NCBI GenBank assembly: GCA_024508675.1
Contig: JANINQ010000003.1
Coordinates: forward strand, 347,382 to 411,381
Length of the DNA: 64,000 nucleotides
From: Afipia sp.
Lineage (GTDB): Bacteria; Pseudomonadota; Alphaproteobacteria; Rhizobiales; Xanthobacteraceae
Direction: 5' to 3'
Below are positions 1-9,155 of this stretch, piece by piece. Each line of letters begins with the position of its first letter. Within the stretch, counting starts at the first letter, position 1. The position numbers were made by a program, and so were the translations under genes. Below the pieces are notes generated by a model. That model was not told the DNA's origin and made no database searches. It saw nothing but the letters and a program-made list of their open reading frames with translations.

Positions 1-397
1 GAGGTCGAGGCGGTCGCGGTCAGCTTGACCGTCACCGCATCGGTGTCGTCGGTGATGGTGGTGGTGGCCGGTGTGGCGTCGTAGCCGAGGTTCTCGAATG
101 CACCCGTGGTGCCGGCATTGGCCTCCGACACATTGGTGATGTGGTTGGAGATGCTGTCGACCTCAAGGTAGACGTCATCGCGGTTGACCGGCACCGGCGC
201 GCTGTTGCCCGAGCTGGCATTGGCCGCGATGGTGATGGTCTCGCCATTGGCCAGGGTCACGGTGATGGCGTTGTGCGCCGTCACCGGGTTGTTGGAGGCA
301 TCCACCAGGCTCGCGGTATAGGTGATCGAGCCGCCGTCTTCCGAGGTCGAGGCGGTCGCGGTCAGCTTGACCGTCACCGCATCGGTGTCGTCGGTGA
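1..397 (-). repeat. Tandem 342-bp (114-residue) Ig-like repeats in the adhesin gene
   Basis: Bases 1-55 and 343-397 are identical, giving a period of 342 bp, a multiple of three. On the coding strand each unit ends in TITDDTDAVTV or FTVTDDTDAVTV followed by KLTATAST. One full unit and the start of the next are visible; the array continues outside the window. Identity at DNA level implies recent duplication or gene conversion. Confidence 0.85.
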
Positions 398-3300
398 CAG
401 TAAACGTCGCCGTCGCGGTCGACTTGTCACCGTCGCCGTCCGTCACCGTGTATGTGTAGGATACTGCTCCCGCGTCCTTGAAAACATCGTCCGCCTGGGC
501 AGTGAACTGATAGCTGCCGTCTGCCTTGACCTGGAAATCACCGTGCGCGGATTGGAAGACCTGAGACCACCCGGTCGTTGAGTCGAAATTCAAGGGCGTG
601 CCGTTGATGTGAGTCACCGTGGCACCGTCGGCCCCCTTCACAAAGTCCAGCGTGCCCGTAATAGGAGGTGCACCTTCAGCAACATTCTGAGATGCCAGAT
701 CGTGCGCTGCCGGTTTATCGTCGACAATGTTGATCGTCAGGTCGCCGGTTCCGGTATCACCATCCGAATCCGTCACGACAACGGTAAACTTTGGTTGAGC
801 CTCGACGTCTTGCCCGTTATCTGCCTTCGGATTCCGAATGTAGTTTTCATTCAGCGTATACTGATAGTCGATGGCGTTCGTGGCGCTGTTCCACCACACT
901 TCGAGGCTGCCGCGAGCGCCGTCTGCGATTGTCGTATGCGTTCCATCCAGAGTTACAGTCTGGCCACTGACCGTGACCGATCCGACACCGTCAGCTGCGT
1001 TGGTCGCAATAGAGCCATTCGCAGTGGTCTGCGTCGGTCCTACGCCAGAGCCTCCGTTCTGAAGACCGGCTTCATAGACCGTATCGGCAACGATCCCGAT
1101 AGCGGGCGGCGTTACCGTAACGCCGTGGTCGCTGATATTGATCGTCAGGGTCGCGGTCGCAATATCACCATCGCCGTCCGTAAGCGTGTAGGTGAAAACG
1201 TCGCTACCTGTGAGCGGCGCGCCGTTCGCGCGCTGATAGGTGTATCCGCCATCCGGATTCAAAACGAGCGTACCGTACTCGCCGACAATCGTCAGGACAC
1301 CGTTGACGTTCGTCGCGACATGGCCCTGCTCGTTGTTGCTGGTGACATCCGTCACCTTGGCGCCATCTGTGCCCACGGTATCGACACCAGGCGAACTTTC
1401 ATTCGCGCCCGTAATGACATTGGCCGTGATCGAAGTCTGGGTTCCGAGGTTGTGGGCGTCGCTAACTGCGACAGGGCCATCGTCCTGGAATTGAATCTGC
1501 AGCGACACATCCGAGACGGCGCTGACGGAGTCACCGTCAGCGTCAGTCAGAGTTCCCTTGATGTGAAGATCGGCAGCAATCTTCGCGATGTCGTCATACG
1601 CCGCCGCATCGAAGCCGGAAACCGGATTGTAGATCGCGTCATACTGAGCAATCCAGACAAAGCCATCGTGATCGACATAGACCTTGAACACCGTGGTGTT
1701 GCCGGCCTTGCCCACCAGTGCGCCATCGGCGTCGGTGGTCAGCAGGATCTTTGTATGGTCGAGGGTCGTCAGGCCGGAATCAATGCCGGCGAACCCGGTT
1801 CCATCCTTGTCGGTGATGGCGAACGACCATTCGCCATCCAGATCCGCACCGACCTTGCCGGTGAAGAGCGCGGTGAACCCATGGGCACCATTGCTGACCA
1901 GAACGCTTTCGCCAGACTTCGCATAGCCGATCGCATTGGCCGCGAAGATCGCATTATAGGCGTCCGTACCAGAGGCCGGAGCATTAACGTCATTCGCGCT
2001 GTTCGGATCGGGCGACGTGTTGAGCCCGCTGCTCTCGTCCTCGCTGACCGTAAAGGTCTCGTGCGTCGTGGTCGTGACGGTTGTGGTGACATCGCTCCCG
2101 AGACCGTAGACACGGAACGGGCCCCCTTCGAAACCTGAAACGCCGTCGTAGTTTCCGATTTTCAGGGTGTCGAATGTTCCGGTTACCGCGGTCACGCTAA
2201 CCTTGTCGCCATCATCGAGGCCGGACAGAACATATCCGCCCGCGACAACCGTCGCCGTCACCGCCGTTCCATTGACCTTGAACGTCAGATCGACCGGGGT
2301 GCCTCCGATTCCGCCGGTGGCGGCGCTGACGAAAAGCACGCCCGTACCGTTGCCCTGAAGGTCGAGCGAGAACGAAGCCCCCGTTTGCTGATCGTGAGTC
2401 GCAAAGGTGTTGTTATTCAGATTCAGGTTCGTAACGAACTGCGCATCAACGAATTCAGCGCCGTTCTTCTTTCCCTGCCCGTCGATCCAGGCGTTATCGA
2501 CGCCGATCGTGCCGCTTGTCGTGTTGACGGAATGGCCGGACGCCGTCGTCAAAAGAAGGTCATGGCCGTTCTGCCCGACGCCGCGAACTTCGACGTTGCC
2601 GGCGTGCAGACTGAAGGCATTGGTAATGGTGGTAGTGGTGGTCGTCGTCGTGTCGACACCAGGACGCGCCGCGACAACCGGAATATCGTCCAGAACCTGG
2701 ACGGTAAAAGTTCCCGCTCCCAGAGTTACGGGGTCGCCATCGCCATCTGTTGCGACGATATAGCTCGACAGATCGATACCCGTACCTGCAAGCAGGTTTT
2801 CGGTGTTATCTCCGTCGGCATTATTCAGAGTCGGATGGTCGATCTGACCCTTCAACGTGAAGACGTAAGACCCGTCGCTGCCTACAGTCAGCGTGAAGAT
2901 TTCACGGTCGCCCGCGCTGAATCCCGCGCCATTGCCGCTCTCGACGTAGCCCGTGAGAGTTGTGCCGTCGGAAACGATCTTGACCTGTTCATGCTTTGAG
3001 AACAGCCCCGTGACGTCGGTCGGATTCTTGGAAACGAGCGTGAAGCTGCCAGGACCATCGGCACCGAAATCGACGAGCGCCTTAAGCGCACCGGCCGCGC
3101 TGGTAAAGGTGGTCTTTTCATCTCCGTCGGTTTCGCCATTGCGCAGCGGATTGCCGTCGGCGTTCGCCCATTGCAGACCGTCTTCGTCAACAGTCGCCGT
3201 GACATGAGCCGTTGAAATAGCCTTCGGGCCATCATCGTTGAAATGAATTTTGCCGGAGATGTCAGCCGATGCGGACGCGGTGTCGCCATCGCCGTCCGTG

Positions 3301-6300
3301 ATTGTGACGTTTGCGAGAACTGTGTTCGACTTGAGCGAAACCTGATCGTTCGGATCGAGACCGTTCAGGTTGTGTTGCAGCGACAGATACTCAACCACGG
3401 AAATCTGGCCGGTCACTGGATCGATCGAGAGAGCGAACGCAGCCTTACCGCCGTCGGGGCCGTTTCCATCGACGCGGCCCACGATCAGCGTGTTGCCGTC
3501 AACAACTTCCGAGTAAAGGCTGATTGTCGTTCCGTTAGTCAGCTTCACGCCCGAAGCCACGCCGTGCTGGCCATCCCAGCCATTGAGTGTCAACGAAAAG
3601 ACAGTTGCGCCCGACGTCGCCTGCCCGTCCACGCCGAAATAGGGAATTACGATCAGCGCGGGCGTGCTGCTGGTCGCGAACGCAAGCGGATTCCCCCCGT
3701 TGTCAGGATCGTGGCCGACATTGGCGACGTGCTCGAACACCGGCAGCGGGCCAGTGACGTCATTGCTCTGATTGCCGGTCGATTCATCAGCAGTGACGCC
3801 AAAACCGGGCTTCACGGTCACTGCAACGGAAGGACCATCGTCTTCAAACCGGATGTCACCCGAAATGTTGGCGGAAGCGGAAGCCTTGTCGCCGTCACCG
3901 TCGGTGACTGTGACCGTTGCCTGCACACTCCCAAGCGCGTCGCCGAGCGAGACGTATTCGTCGGAATCGACTCCGATATCTGCGCTGTTGTGATGCAGCG
4001 AAACGTACTGAACCAACGAAACGACGCCGGTCACCGGATCAATGTGGAGTGCGAATGCTGCGGGATCGGCGCTTGTGACCTCGCCATTAGCCGTATCATA
4101 ACGGCCAACGATGAAATTACCTTCCTTGAACAGGAAGATTTCATGATGATCCGTTGTTTCGATCTTTGAATCGATCGGACCGGACGTCGCGACGCCATTG
4201 GCGTCGAACAACGACAGCGAATAAACCTTCGCAGCGGCTCCTGCGGCCGCACCGTCCATACCGTAGCTGATGACGGGAGCAGAAAGCGCCGAGCCGGCGC
4301 TGCGCGCATAGCCGATCGGAAAACCGCCCGGTACGTCCGGATCGTGACCGGGGTTGCTTACGCTGTTGAAGACAGGCGTAAACAGGATGTCATTATCGTC
4401 CCCGAAAGGCGGGCTCTGAAGCAGCAGCGTCTCGTCATGAACGAGTGTGAAGCCTTCGGCCTTGGTTGCGGTGACAGTCGGACCATCGTCATCGAATGCG
4501 ATGAACGAGCTGTTGCCGCCGATGAGAGTAACCTCGACCGGTAGGCTGGCGTGATCGCCATCGCCATCGGTGACCGTCGTCGTCAGTTTCAGATTAAGCG
4601 TGCTGTTTCCGATCAGCGTCAGCAGCGCCTGCTCGTCAAAGACCGATGGGCTTTCGGATCCGCCGTGATCGATGGCAAGGAACTGATCCACGGTGATCTT
4701 GGCGTTGGCAGGATCGTCCGCGTTCGTAAGAGTAATGCGGAAGGCAATGTACTGATCATCGGTCGCGGGGTTGCCGTCACCGACAAGCCGGCCCACGAGC
4801 GTATTGGAATCAATCTGCACCAGCTCGATTGCGCGCTGAGCTGCTGTCATGTTTGCCAGCGAAGTGCCGACAAGCGCAGTCGCGGTCAGACTCGTGCCGA
4901 CGTGTTCGGACGAGAGCACCAGATCGAGATGATTTGTAATGCCGCCATTGGCGCCAGGGCCGTCGGTGCCGAAATCGATAGTGGCACTGGTAAACAGGCC
5001 GGCGAGAGCGCCGTTGCCTGTCGTCAACTCACCGATTGCCTTGCTGGCAGCGAGGTTCTGATCGGTTGAAACGGTGATCGTTGCCGATTTGTCGTCGGCG
5101 CCGTTCGAAGCGCCTCCCCCGGATTCAGTTTCGCCGGTATTGTAGCGATCGGCGCCAATCGTCTCGTCGAGATTGAGAACGGCAAGAGGCGCGATTTCTC
5201 CACCCTCGCCCGCCGTAATGGTCGGACCGTCATCCTCGATATTGATCGGCGTGGTTTCGCCATCGATGATTGTAACAGTTGCAGCCGAGGTTGCGACGTC
5301 GCCGTCGCCGTCCGTCACGGTAGCCGTCAGCGTGATGCCGAGCGTTCCCTCATTGGAAAGGGTGAGCGGCAGCGATGTGTCAAAATTGTTGTTATCCGAT
5401 CCGTGATCGATCGGCAGATACTGATCGACAACCAGGTGGCCTGTAACAGGATCGCTCGGATTCTCGATCGAAATGCGAAGCGCTATGTCGCCCTGCGGTC
5501 CGCCGACGCGTCCGACAATGTCGGTACCTTCGCTGAACAGATAGATTTTCGCGTCAGTATAATGGCCGGTCGGGTCCGTAACCGACAGAGAGGTCGCAAC
5601 GCCGCCATTTTCACCCTTGCCGCCAAGGACCAGGGTAAATGCATAGTCGACTGAACCGAAACCATCCTCGCCGGTCGTGCCGTTGACCGAGAAAAGGTTC
5701 GCAAGCGAGAAGTCGGCAGTCTTCTGCTCTCCGAACGGCTTTGGCGCTGCATCGTTGGTGTCGTCGGACGCCGCATTGGTGTCGTTCAGATCCGCGCCGA
5801 CCGATTCATCGAGAGCCGCAAGCGTCAGCCAGCTTTCTTCTGCTGCAGAAACGTGGACTTCCGGTGTGTCGTCGATGACGCCGATGGTGAAGGCACCGGC
5901 GCCGCTGAGTGTGAAGTTATCGAGATTGAGGTCGGTGACATGCACCAGCGTGGTGAAGTCGATGAACAGGGTTTCTTCGAGGTGCCCGTTCGATGCCGAG
6001 CCGTTGTCGGTCGTGTGGTCCGGATGGTCGATCTTGTCGAGTAACTCGAAATCGTAGGTGCCGTCGGAATGGATCGTGAGGCGGAAGACCTCGTGGAATC
6101 CGCTCTCTTCTCCCAGCGAGTAGCCGCCGATGACAGTGTTGTCGCCTGCGACTGTCGTGTCGATGGCGCTATACTGCAGCTCGTGGCCTGCGGACTTCAC
6201 AACCGCGCCGGTGCTATCGACAACCGGTGTGTTGGGAATGCCCGTATCAATCGTAAACGTCAGCGGCGGGTTGCCGCTGCCGACCAGATTGGTCAGCGCA

Positions 6301-7082
6301 TTAGCGCCCGCGCCATGGAAATGCTGAGTGGTGACGTTCAGATCCTCGGGCGTATCCTGATCAAGTCCGTCGGATGACGAACCGTTGCTGTTCGGCAGGG
6401 TAACGTCGTTCGGATCGTCCTTCCCGCCGCTGGTGATCCAGTTCAGCTGGTTCAGCAGTTCCTGAACAGACGGCCTTTCGCTGATGAAACCGCCGAGCTG
6501 TTCTTCTTCGGTCACGCCGCCGACATGAGCGCCCGCGATCTGGAACGGAATAAGATTCGTCTCGATGTTCGGCCCGAGCAAATCATTGATGACGAAGTTC
6601 GGCAGTTCTTCCTGACCAAGGAGGTCCAGCGGACCAGGCAGAGAGAGCGGATCTACGCCGACGCTCGAGAAGTTCGCGCCGGACGCCTGTGCGTTGCCAT
6701 TGCCGTCACCCGCTGCGGGCAACACGGACTGATCTTCGGTAACAGGGAACGTCGCTGCGAATTCCGCTCCCGTCAGATCACGACCGGGCGACACTTCGAC
6801 CGAGATACCGTTGAGCGGCTTGCCGGTTGAATCGAAAAACGGCTCGAGCGTTACGGTCGACTTGTTGTCGAAAAGGATGATCAGCTTTTCGCCGATGTGG
6901 ACAAGCGTGATCTTCTCGCCAGCGATGGCCGAAAGATCCGCTTTGACGCTGCCGTCGTAGCTCAGCGCCACAACGACAGATTGCTCGTTAAACGGCTTCG
7001 CTATTTTGACGATGCGTGCTGGGGGCTTACCGCCGCTCTGACCTGCAATATTTGCTTGCGCAACTTGAAAAGGTCCATTCAT
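1..7082 (-). CDS. Giant secreted repeat adhesin (BapA/LapA-like), C-terminus beyond window
   Basis: The reading frame is open without a stop from ATG 7082 to the window edge (2,360 residues visible). GAGG lies about 9 nt upstream of the start. Residues 1-125 form a beta-rich N-terminal domain with alternating hydrophobics (around 57-83), like the prefix domain of BapA-type adhesins. Residues 122-125 read PAAG, a fit to the LapG protease consensus. From about 180 to 1,900 there are heterogeneous 180-250-residue repeats of DUF5801/T1SS-143 type, recognised by recurring DGDGD and DDGP turns with LDET/DES motifs at about 407, 614, 864, 1081, 1282 and 1864. VCBS-like units follow, then 114-residue Ig-like LapA-type repeats. 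Known for such families: Ca2+-stiffened surface adhesins exported by type I secretion, with RTX and secretion signal at the unseen C-terminus. The adhesin role is inferred from architecture. No secretion ATPase or adaptor dedicated to it is in the window. Confidence 0.85.
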   Translation of the reverse strand, partial: MNGPFQVAQANIAGQSGGKPPARIVKIAKPFNEQSVVVALSYDGSVKADLSAIAGEKITLVHIGEKLIILFDNKSTVTLEPFFDSTGKPLNGISVEVSPGRDLTGAEFAATFPVTEDQSVLPAAGDGNGNAQASGANFSSVGVDPLSLPGPLDLLGQEELPNFVINDLLGPNIETNLIPFQIAGAHVGGVTEEEQLGGFISERPSVQELLNQLNWITSGGKDDPNDVTLPNSNGSSSDGLDQDTPEDLNVTTQHFHGAGANALTNLVGSGNPPLTFTIDTGIPNTPVVDSTGAVVKSAGHELQYSAIDTTVAGDNTVIGGYSLGEESGFHEVFRLTIHSDGTYDFELLDKIDHPDHTTDNGSASNGHLEETLFIDFTTLVHVTDLNLDNFTLSGAGAFTIGVIDDTPEVHVSAAEESWLTLAALDESVGADLNDTNAASDDTNDAAPKPFGEQKTADFSLANLFSVNGTTGEDGFGSVDYAFTLVLGGKGENGGVATSLSVTDPTGHYTDAKIYLFSEGTDIVGRVGGPQGDIALRISIENPSDPVTGHLVVDQYLPIDHGSDNNNFDTSLPLTLSNEGTLGITLTATVTDGDGDVATSAATVTIIDGETTPINIEDDGPTITAGEGGEIAPLAVLNLDETIGADRYNTGETESGGGASNGADDKSATITVSTDQNLAASKAIGELTTGNGALAGLFTSATIDFGTDGPGANGGITNHLDLVLSSEHVGTSLTATALVGTSLANMTAAQRAIELVQIDSNTLVGRLVGDGNPATDDQYIAFRITLTNADDPANAKITVDQFLAIDHGGSESPSVFDEQALLTLIGNSTLNLKLTTTVTDGDGDHASLPVEVTLIGGNSSFIAFDDDGPTVTATKAEGFTLVHDETLLLQSPPFGDDNDILFTPVFNSVSNPGHDPDVPGGFPIGYARSAGSALSAPVISYGMDGAAAGAAAKVYSLSLFDANGVATSGPIDSKIETTDHHEIFLFKEGNFIVGRYDTANGEVTSADPAAFALHIDPVTGVVSLVQYVSLHHNSADIGVDSDEYVSLGDALGSVQATVTVTDGDGDKASASANISGDIRFEDDGPSVAVTVKPGFGVTADESTGNQSNDVTGPLPVFEHVANVGHDPDNGGNPLAFATSSTPALIVIPYFGVDGQATSGATVFSLTLNGWDGQHGVASGVKLTNGTTISLYSEVVDGNTLIVGRVDGNGPDGGKAAFALSIDPVTGQISVVEYLSLQHNLNGLDPNDQVSLKSNTVLANVTITDGDGDTASASADISGKIHFNDDGPKAISTAHVTATVDEDGLQWANADGNPLRNGETDGDEKTTFTSAAGALKALVDFGADGPGSFTLVSKNPTDVTGLFSKHEQVKIVSDGTTLTGYVESGNGAGFSAGDREIFTLTVGSDGSYVFTLKGQIDHPTLNNADGDNTENLLAGTGIDLSSYIVATDGDGDPVTLGAGTFTVQVLDDIPVVAARPGVDTTTTTTTTITNAFSLHAGNVEVRGVGQNGHDLLLTTASGHSVNTTSGTIGVDNAWIDGQGKKNGAEFVDAQFVTNLNLNNNTFATHDQQTGASFSLDLQGNGTGVLFVSAATGGIGGTPVDLTFKVNGTAVTATVVAGGYVLSGLDDGDKVSVTAVTGTFDTLKIGNYDGVSGFEGGPFRVYGLGSDVTTTVTTTTHETFTVSEDESSGLNTSPDPNSANDVNAPASGTDAYNAIFAANAIGYAKSGESVLVSNGAHGFTALFTGKVGADLDGEWSFAITDKDGTGFAGIDSGLTTLDHTKILLTTDADGALVGKAGNTTVFKVYVDHDGFVWIAQYDAIYNPVSGFDAAAYDDIAKIAADLHIKGTLTDADGDSVSAVSDVSLQIQFQDDGPVAVSDAHNLGTQTSITANVITGANESSPGVDTVGTDGAKVTDVTSNNEQGHVATNVNGVLTIVGEYGTLVLNPDGGYTYQRANGAPLTGSDVFTYTLTDGDGDIATATLTINISDHGVTVTPPAIGIVADTVYEAGLQNGGSGVGPTQTTANGSIATNAADGVGSVTVSGQTVTLDGTHTTIADGARGSLEVWWNSATNAIDYQYTLNENYIRNPKADNGQDVEAQPKFTVVVTDSDGDTGTGDLTINIVDDKPAAHDLASQNVAEGAPPITGTLDFVKGADGATVTHINGTPLNFDSTTGWSQVFQSAHGDFQVKADGSYQFTAQADDVFKDAGAVSYTYTVTDGDGDKSTATATFTVTDDTDAVTVKLTATASTSEDGGSITYTASLVDASNNPVTAHNAITVTLANGETITIAANASSGNSAPVPVNRDDVYLEVDSISNHITNVSEANAGTTGAFENLGYDATPATTTITDDTDAVTVKLTATAST

Positions 7083-7332
7083 GGCAACGCCTCAAAACCG
7101 TTGAAAATAAAAATAGATACCGAAAAGGCATCTTAGCGAATTATTAAGGATCATCCTCCCTTCTTCGGGGGTGCAGGTCAAGAAACGCCTATGGTAAACG
7201 GTATGTTACCGCTGACTGTGGTTAAATCATCACGGTGCGGCTTTCCTTAACGGAAGGGCGGCGACGGGATTGACCGGCCTTCCCCCGCTTGGTTCACTGC
7301 CTTGTTTTTATTTTTCGATATTGGGGGCTACC

Positions 7333-7716
7333 GTGCGCGCAAAATTTGCCAATCTTTTCAAGACTGTTGCGGTTGCGGGCTTGGTTTTCGCTTCGAGCGC
7401 GCCGAATCTCAGTGCTGCTGACCTGGGGCTGATGGTGTCCCCTGGCCATGTGCCGGGGAGCTGCTCGGAGATCGTTCTGAGCTGTGAGAACGGGCGCGAG
7501 TACCCGATTTGCCCGATTGCCGTGAGCGTGGCCGGAGAGCTGGTTACGGCGCGTCTTTACACCACCCCCCGCAGCGCGACCTACGTCCGGCTGGTGCCCA
7601 TGGGCGTTGGTTATCGCTATGCCGGCAAGGGTATCTGGCTCGATGGCCTTCGGGGCAATGCTCAGCTCAATTTCGGCAAAAACAGTGCCGTTGCGTGTTC
7701 GGTCACGCTGTCCTGA
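7333..7716 (+). CDS. Small secreted hypothetical protein (127 aa)
   Basis: I do not recognise the family. I chose GTG 7333 because GGGGG lies just upstream and because it puts a clean signal peptide at the N-terminus: basic VRAKFANLFK, a hydrophobic core, then SAADLG as likely cleavage site. The upstream in-frame TTG at 7270 would bury this signal. The mature part, about 100 residues, has four cysteines (in SCSE, LSCEN, PICP and ACSV), enough for two disulfides, which suits a periplasmic or extracellular protein. It stands alone, divergent from the adhesin gene, and is followed by a strong terminator. Confidence 0.6.
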   Translation: MRAKFANLFKTVAVAGLVFASSAPNLSAADLGLMVSPGHVPGSCSEIVLSCENGREYPICPIAVSVAGELVTARLYTTPRSATYVRLVPMGVGYRYAGKGIWLDGLRGNAQLNFGKNSAVACSVTLS

Positions 7717-7749
7717 GCGATCAACTCGGATAGGATATTCAAGAGCTTA

Positions 7750-7781
7750 ACGCGCTATCGGAGCACCGATAGCGCGTATTT
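7750..7781 (+). terminator. Intrinsic terminator between two convergent small genes
   Basis: Perfect 12-bp inverted repeat (ACGCGCTATCGG at 7750-7761 and its complement at 7766-7777) with a 4-nt AGCA loop, followed by ATTTTG. It lies between the + gene ending at 7716 and the - gene ending at 7786, so it probably ends transcripts from both sides; the T tract is better on the + strand. Confidence 0.85.
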
Positions 7782-7785
7782 TGCG

Positions 7786-8052
7786 TCAGCCTTTTGTCCG
7801 CAAAACCGGCCGCGATAACGTGCCGCGATAGAGGTAGGCCTTCGGCCGGACATAGACCGGACAGTTGTTGTACCAGGCATATTGCTGCCAATTCCAGGTC
7901 AGGCAGCCCGGCTGGTTCAGCGCAGGCTCATAGGCGTAGGTACCCGGCCAGAACGGCTCGTCCCCGATAGCGGCCGCTTGAGCATTGCCTGTCGGTGTGA
8001 GGGCAAACAGCAATGCGCCGAATGCCGCGCCCTTCAAAATTGTCCTGACCAT
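7786..8052 (-). CDS. Small secreted Trp/Tyr-rich hypothetical protein (88 aa)
   Basis: The N-terminus MVRTILKGAAFGALLFALTP followed by an AQAAA cleavage region is a typical Sec signal peptide. The mature protein is only about 60 residues, rich in Trp, Tyr and Pro (WPGTYAY, WNWQQYAWYNN), with two cysteines that could form one disulfide. I do not recognise a named family, and nothing in the sequence shows a function. It converges on the 7333-7716 gene across a shared terminator. The signal peptide makes it likely to be a real gene. Confidence 0.6.
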   Translation of the reverse strand: MVRTILKGAAFGALLFALTPTGNAQAAAIGDEPFWPGTYAYEPALNQPGCLTWNWQQYAWYNNCPVYVRPKAYLYRGTLSRPVLRTKG

Positions 8053-8121
8053 TTATGACCTCAAGCAAATAAATTCATTTCAACGGAATCAAGGTGCCAA
8101 AGGTGCTGCTGTTCGGCAAGT

Positions 8122-8187
8122 GGCTCAATGAACCGGAAAGACCTTTTTGACAGCATGTGCCCCTTCTGCAGCGGCTCAATGATCCGG
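8122..8187. repeat. Pair of 15-bp direct repeats ahead of the nuclease gene
   Basis: GGCTCAATGAACCGG (8122-8136) and GGCTCAATGATCCGG (8173-8187) differ at one base and are spaced 51 bp start to start. The second ends one base before the ATG at 8189. They could be a regulator's operator or chance; nothing else supports a role. Confidence 0.3.
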
Positions 8188-8188
8188 C

Positions 8189-8764
8189 ATGACACCCTCT
8201 CCTTTCCCGAAATCCCGCCAGCCACGCCGGACCTTCGGCGCTGATACCCGTCGCTGGACCGTCGCGCTGATCGTCCTGATCGGGTCGCTCGGCGTCTATG
8301 CCGCCGAACGCTGGTTCAAGAGCCCCGAGGCGCCCCTTGTCGGCTCTGCCTTTGTGGCCGACGGCGATACGCTGACAGTTTCAGGCACCCGGATACGCCT
8401 GATCGACATCGATGCGCCCGAGCTTGATCAGATGTGTCTCGACGCGCAGGGCCGCGATTGGCCGTGCGGGCGGCAGGCATCCGCCCAGTTGCGCAGCCGG
8501 GTGCGCGGACATGATCTGAGATGCCAGCCGAAGTCGATCGACAAATACGGACGCACGCTCGCGACCTGCGCCCTTGCTGACGGAACAGACGTCAACGCAT
8601 GGATGGTCCAGCAGGGATTGGCTGTGACGTCGGGTTTCGCAAATGTCTATGGCGCGCAGCAGGACGAAGCACGATCAGCGAAACGCGGACTGTGGGCAGG
8701 ATCGTTCACGCCGCCGCGTGAATGGCGGCATCAACATCCACGCGAAGACAATCGCAAGGATTGA
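8189..8764 (+). CDS. Membrane-anchored thermonuclease (SNase) family protein
   Basis: Residues about 23-39 form one hydrophobic segment after a basic N-terminus, so the enzyme is likely anchored with its catalytic part in the periplasm. The staphylococcal-nuclease fold runs from about 50 to 170: ADGDTLTV at 57-64, RIRLIDIDAPE at 68-78 and DKYGRTLA at 118-125. These supply the family's catalytic Arg, Glu and Arg (R70, E78, R122 by alignment of motifs). Known activity of the family is Ca2+-dependent cleavage of DNA and RNA phosphodiesters; substrate here is unknown. The C-terminus is charged and probably disordered. It converges on the DUF1272 gene with a 6-nt gap. Confidence 0.85.
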   Translation: MTPSPFPKSRQPRRTFGADTRRWTVALIVLIGSLGVYAAERWFKSPEAPLVGSAFVADGDTLTVSGTRIRLIDIDAPELDQMCLDAQGRDWPCGRQASAQLRSRVRGHDLRCQPKSIDKYGRTLATCALADGTDVNAWMVQQGLAVTSGFANVYGAQQDEARSAKRGLWAGSFTPPREWRHQHPREDNRKD

Positions 8765-8770
8765 CAGGCA

Positions 8771-9022
8771 TCAACTCGCTTTCGCGAGACACGGCTGTTC
8801 GCGCAGATGACGGTCGCTGGAAGCAGGATACTTGCGGAGCATCGCCGCGGGCCTGATCGGCCGCGGAACGAAATTTCCACCGCAGTTTGGACAGGCGCTT
8901 CCGAACACGGTGTCGGCGCAGGCCGCGCAGAACGTGCACTCGAAGGTGCAAATCACGGCTTCGGTGCTTTCCGGCGGGAGATCCTTGTCGCAACACTCGC
9001 AATTCGGCTTGAGCTTCATCAT
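8771..9022 (-). CDS. DUF1272 small zinc-ribbon-like protein
   Basis: An 83-residue cytosolic protein with nine cysteines at 8, 10, 11, 25, 29, 32, 35, 44 and 47, arranged as CxCC, CxxxCxxCxxC and CxxC. The CPNCGGNFVPRP ending is characteristic of DUF1272. The pattern suggests binding of one or two zinc ions; no function is established for the family as far as I know. GGGAGAAGCGAG precedes the double ATG, so 9022 or 9019 could both serve as start. Single gene, convergent with the nuclease. Confidence 0.8.
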   Translation of the reverse strand: MMKLKPNCECCDKDLPPESTEAVICTFECTFCAACADTVFGSACPNCGGNFVPRPIRPAAMLRKYPASSDRHLREQPCLAKAS

Positions 9023-9155
9023 CTCGCTTCTCCCTTGCGCTATACGCCAAGCGTATGCGGCTGACCGGCGGCATGCAAGCCAGCCACGCTGAGCCGAAAC
9101 TTGCGCCCCCGCAGCTTTTGATTTTACCTGCCTGCAGAAAAACGAGGAAACGCCA

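Noticed and set aside
1..400. Repeated short blocks as a possible CRISPR array
   Set aside because: Period is 342 bp, in frame, and encodes Ig-like protein repeats; no short spaced repeats.
141..7136. Long + strand frames inside the adhesin region (for example 609-2138 and 3243-4169)
   Set aside because: They are antisense to an uninterrupted - strand frame with clear repeat motifs; their translations lack domains and are Arg/Val-rich as high-GC shadows are.
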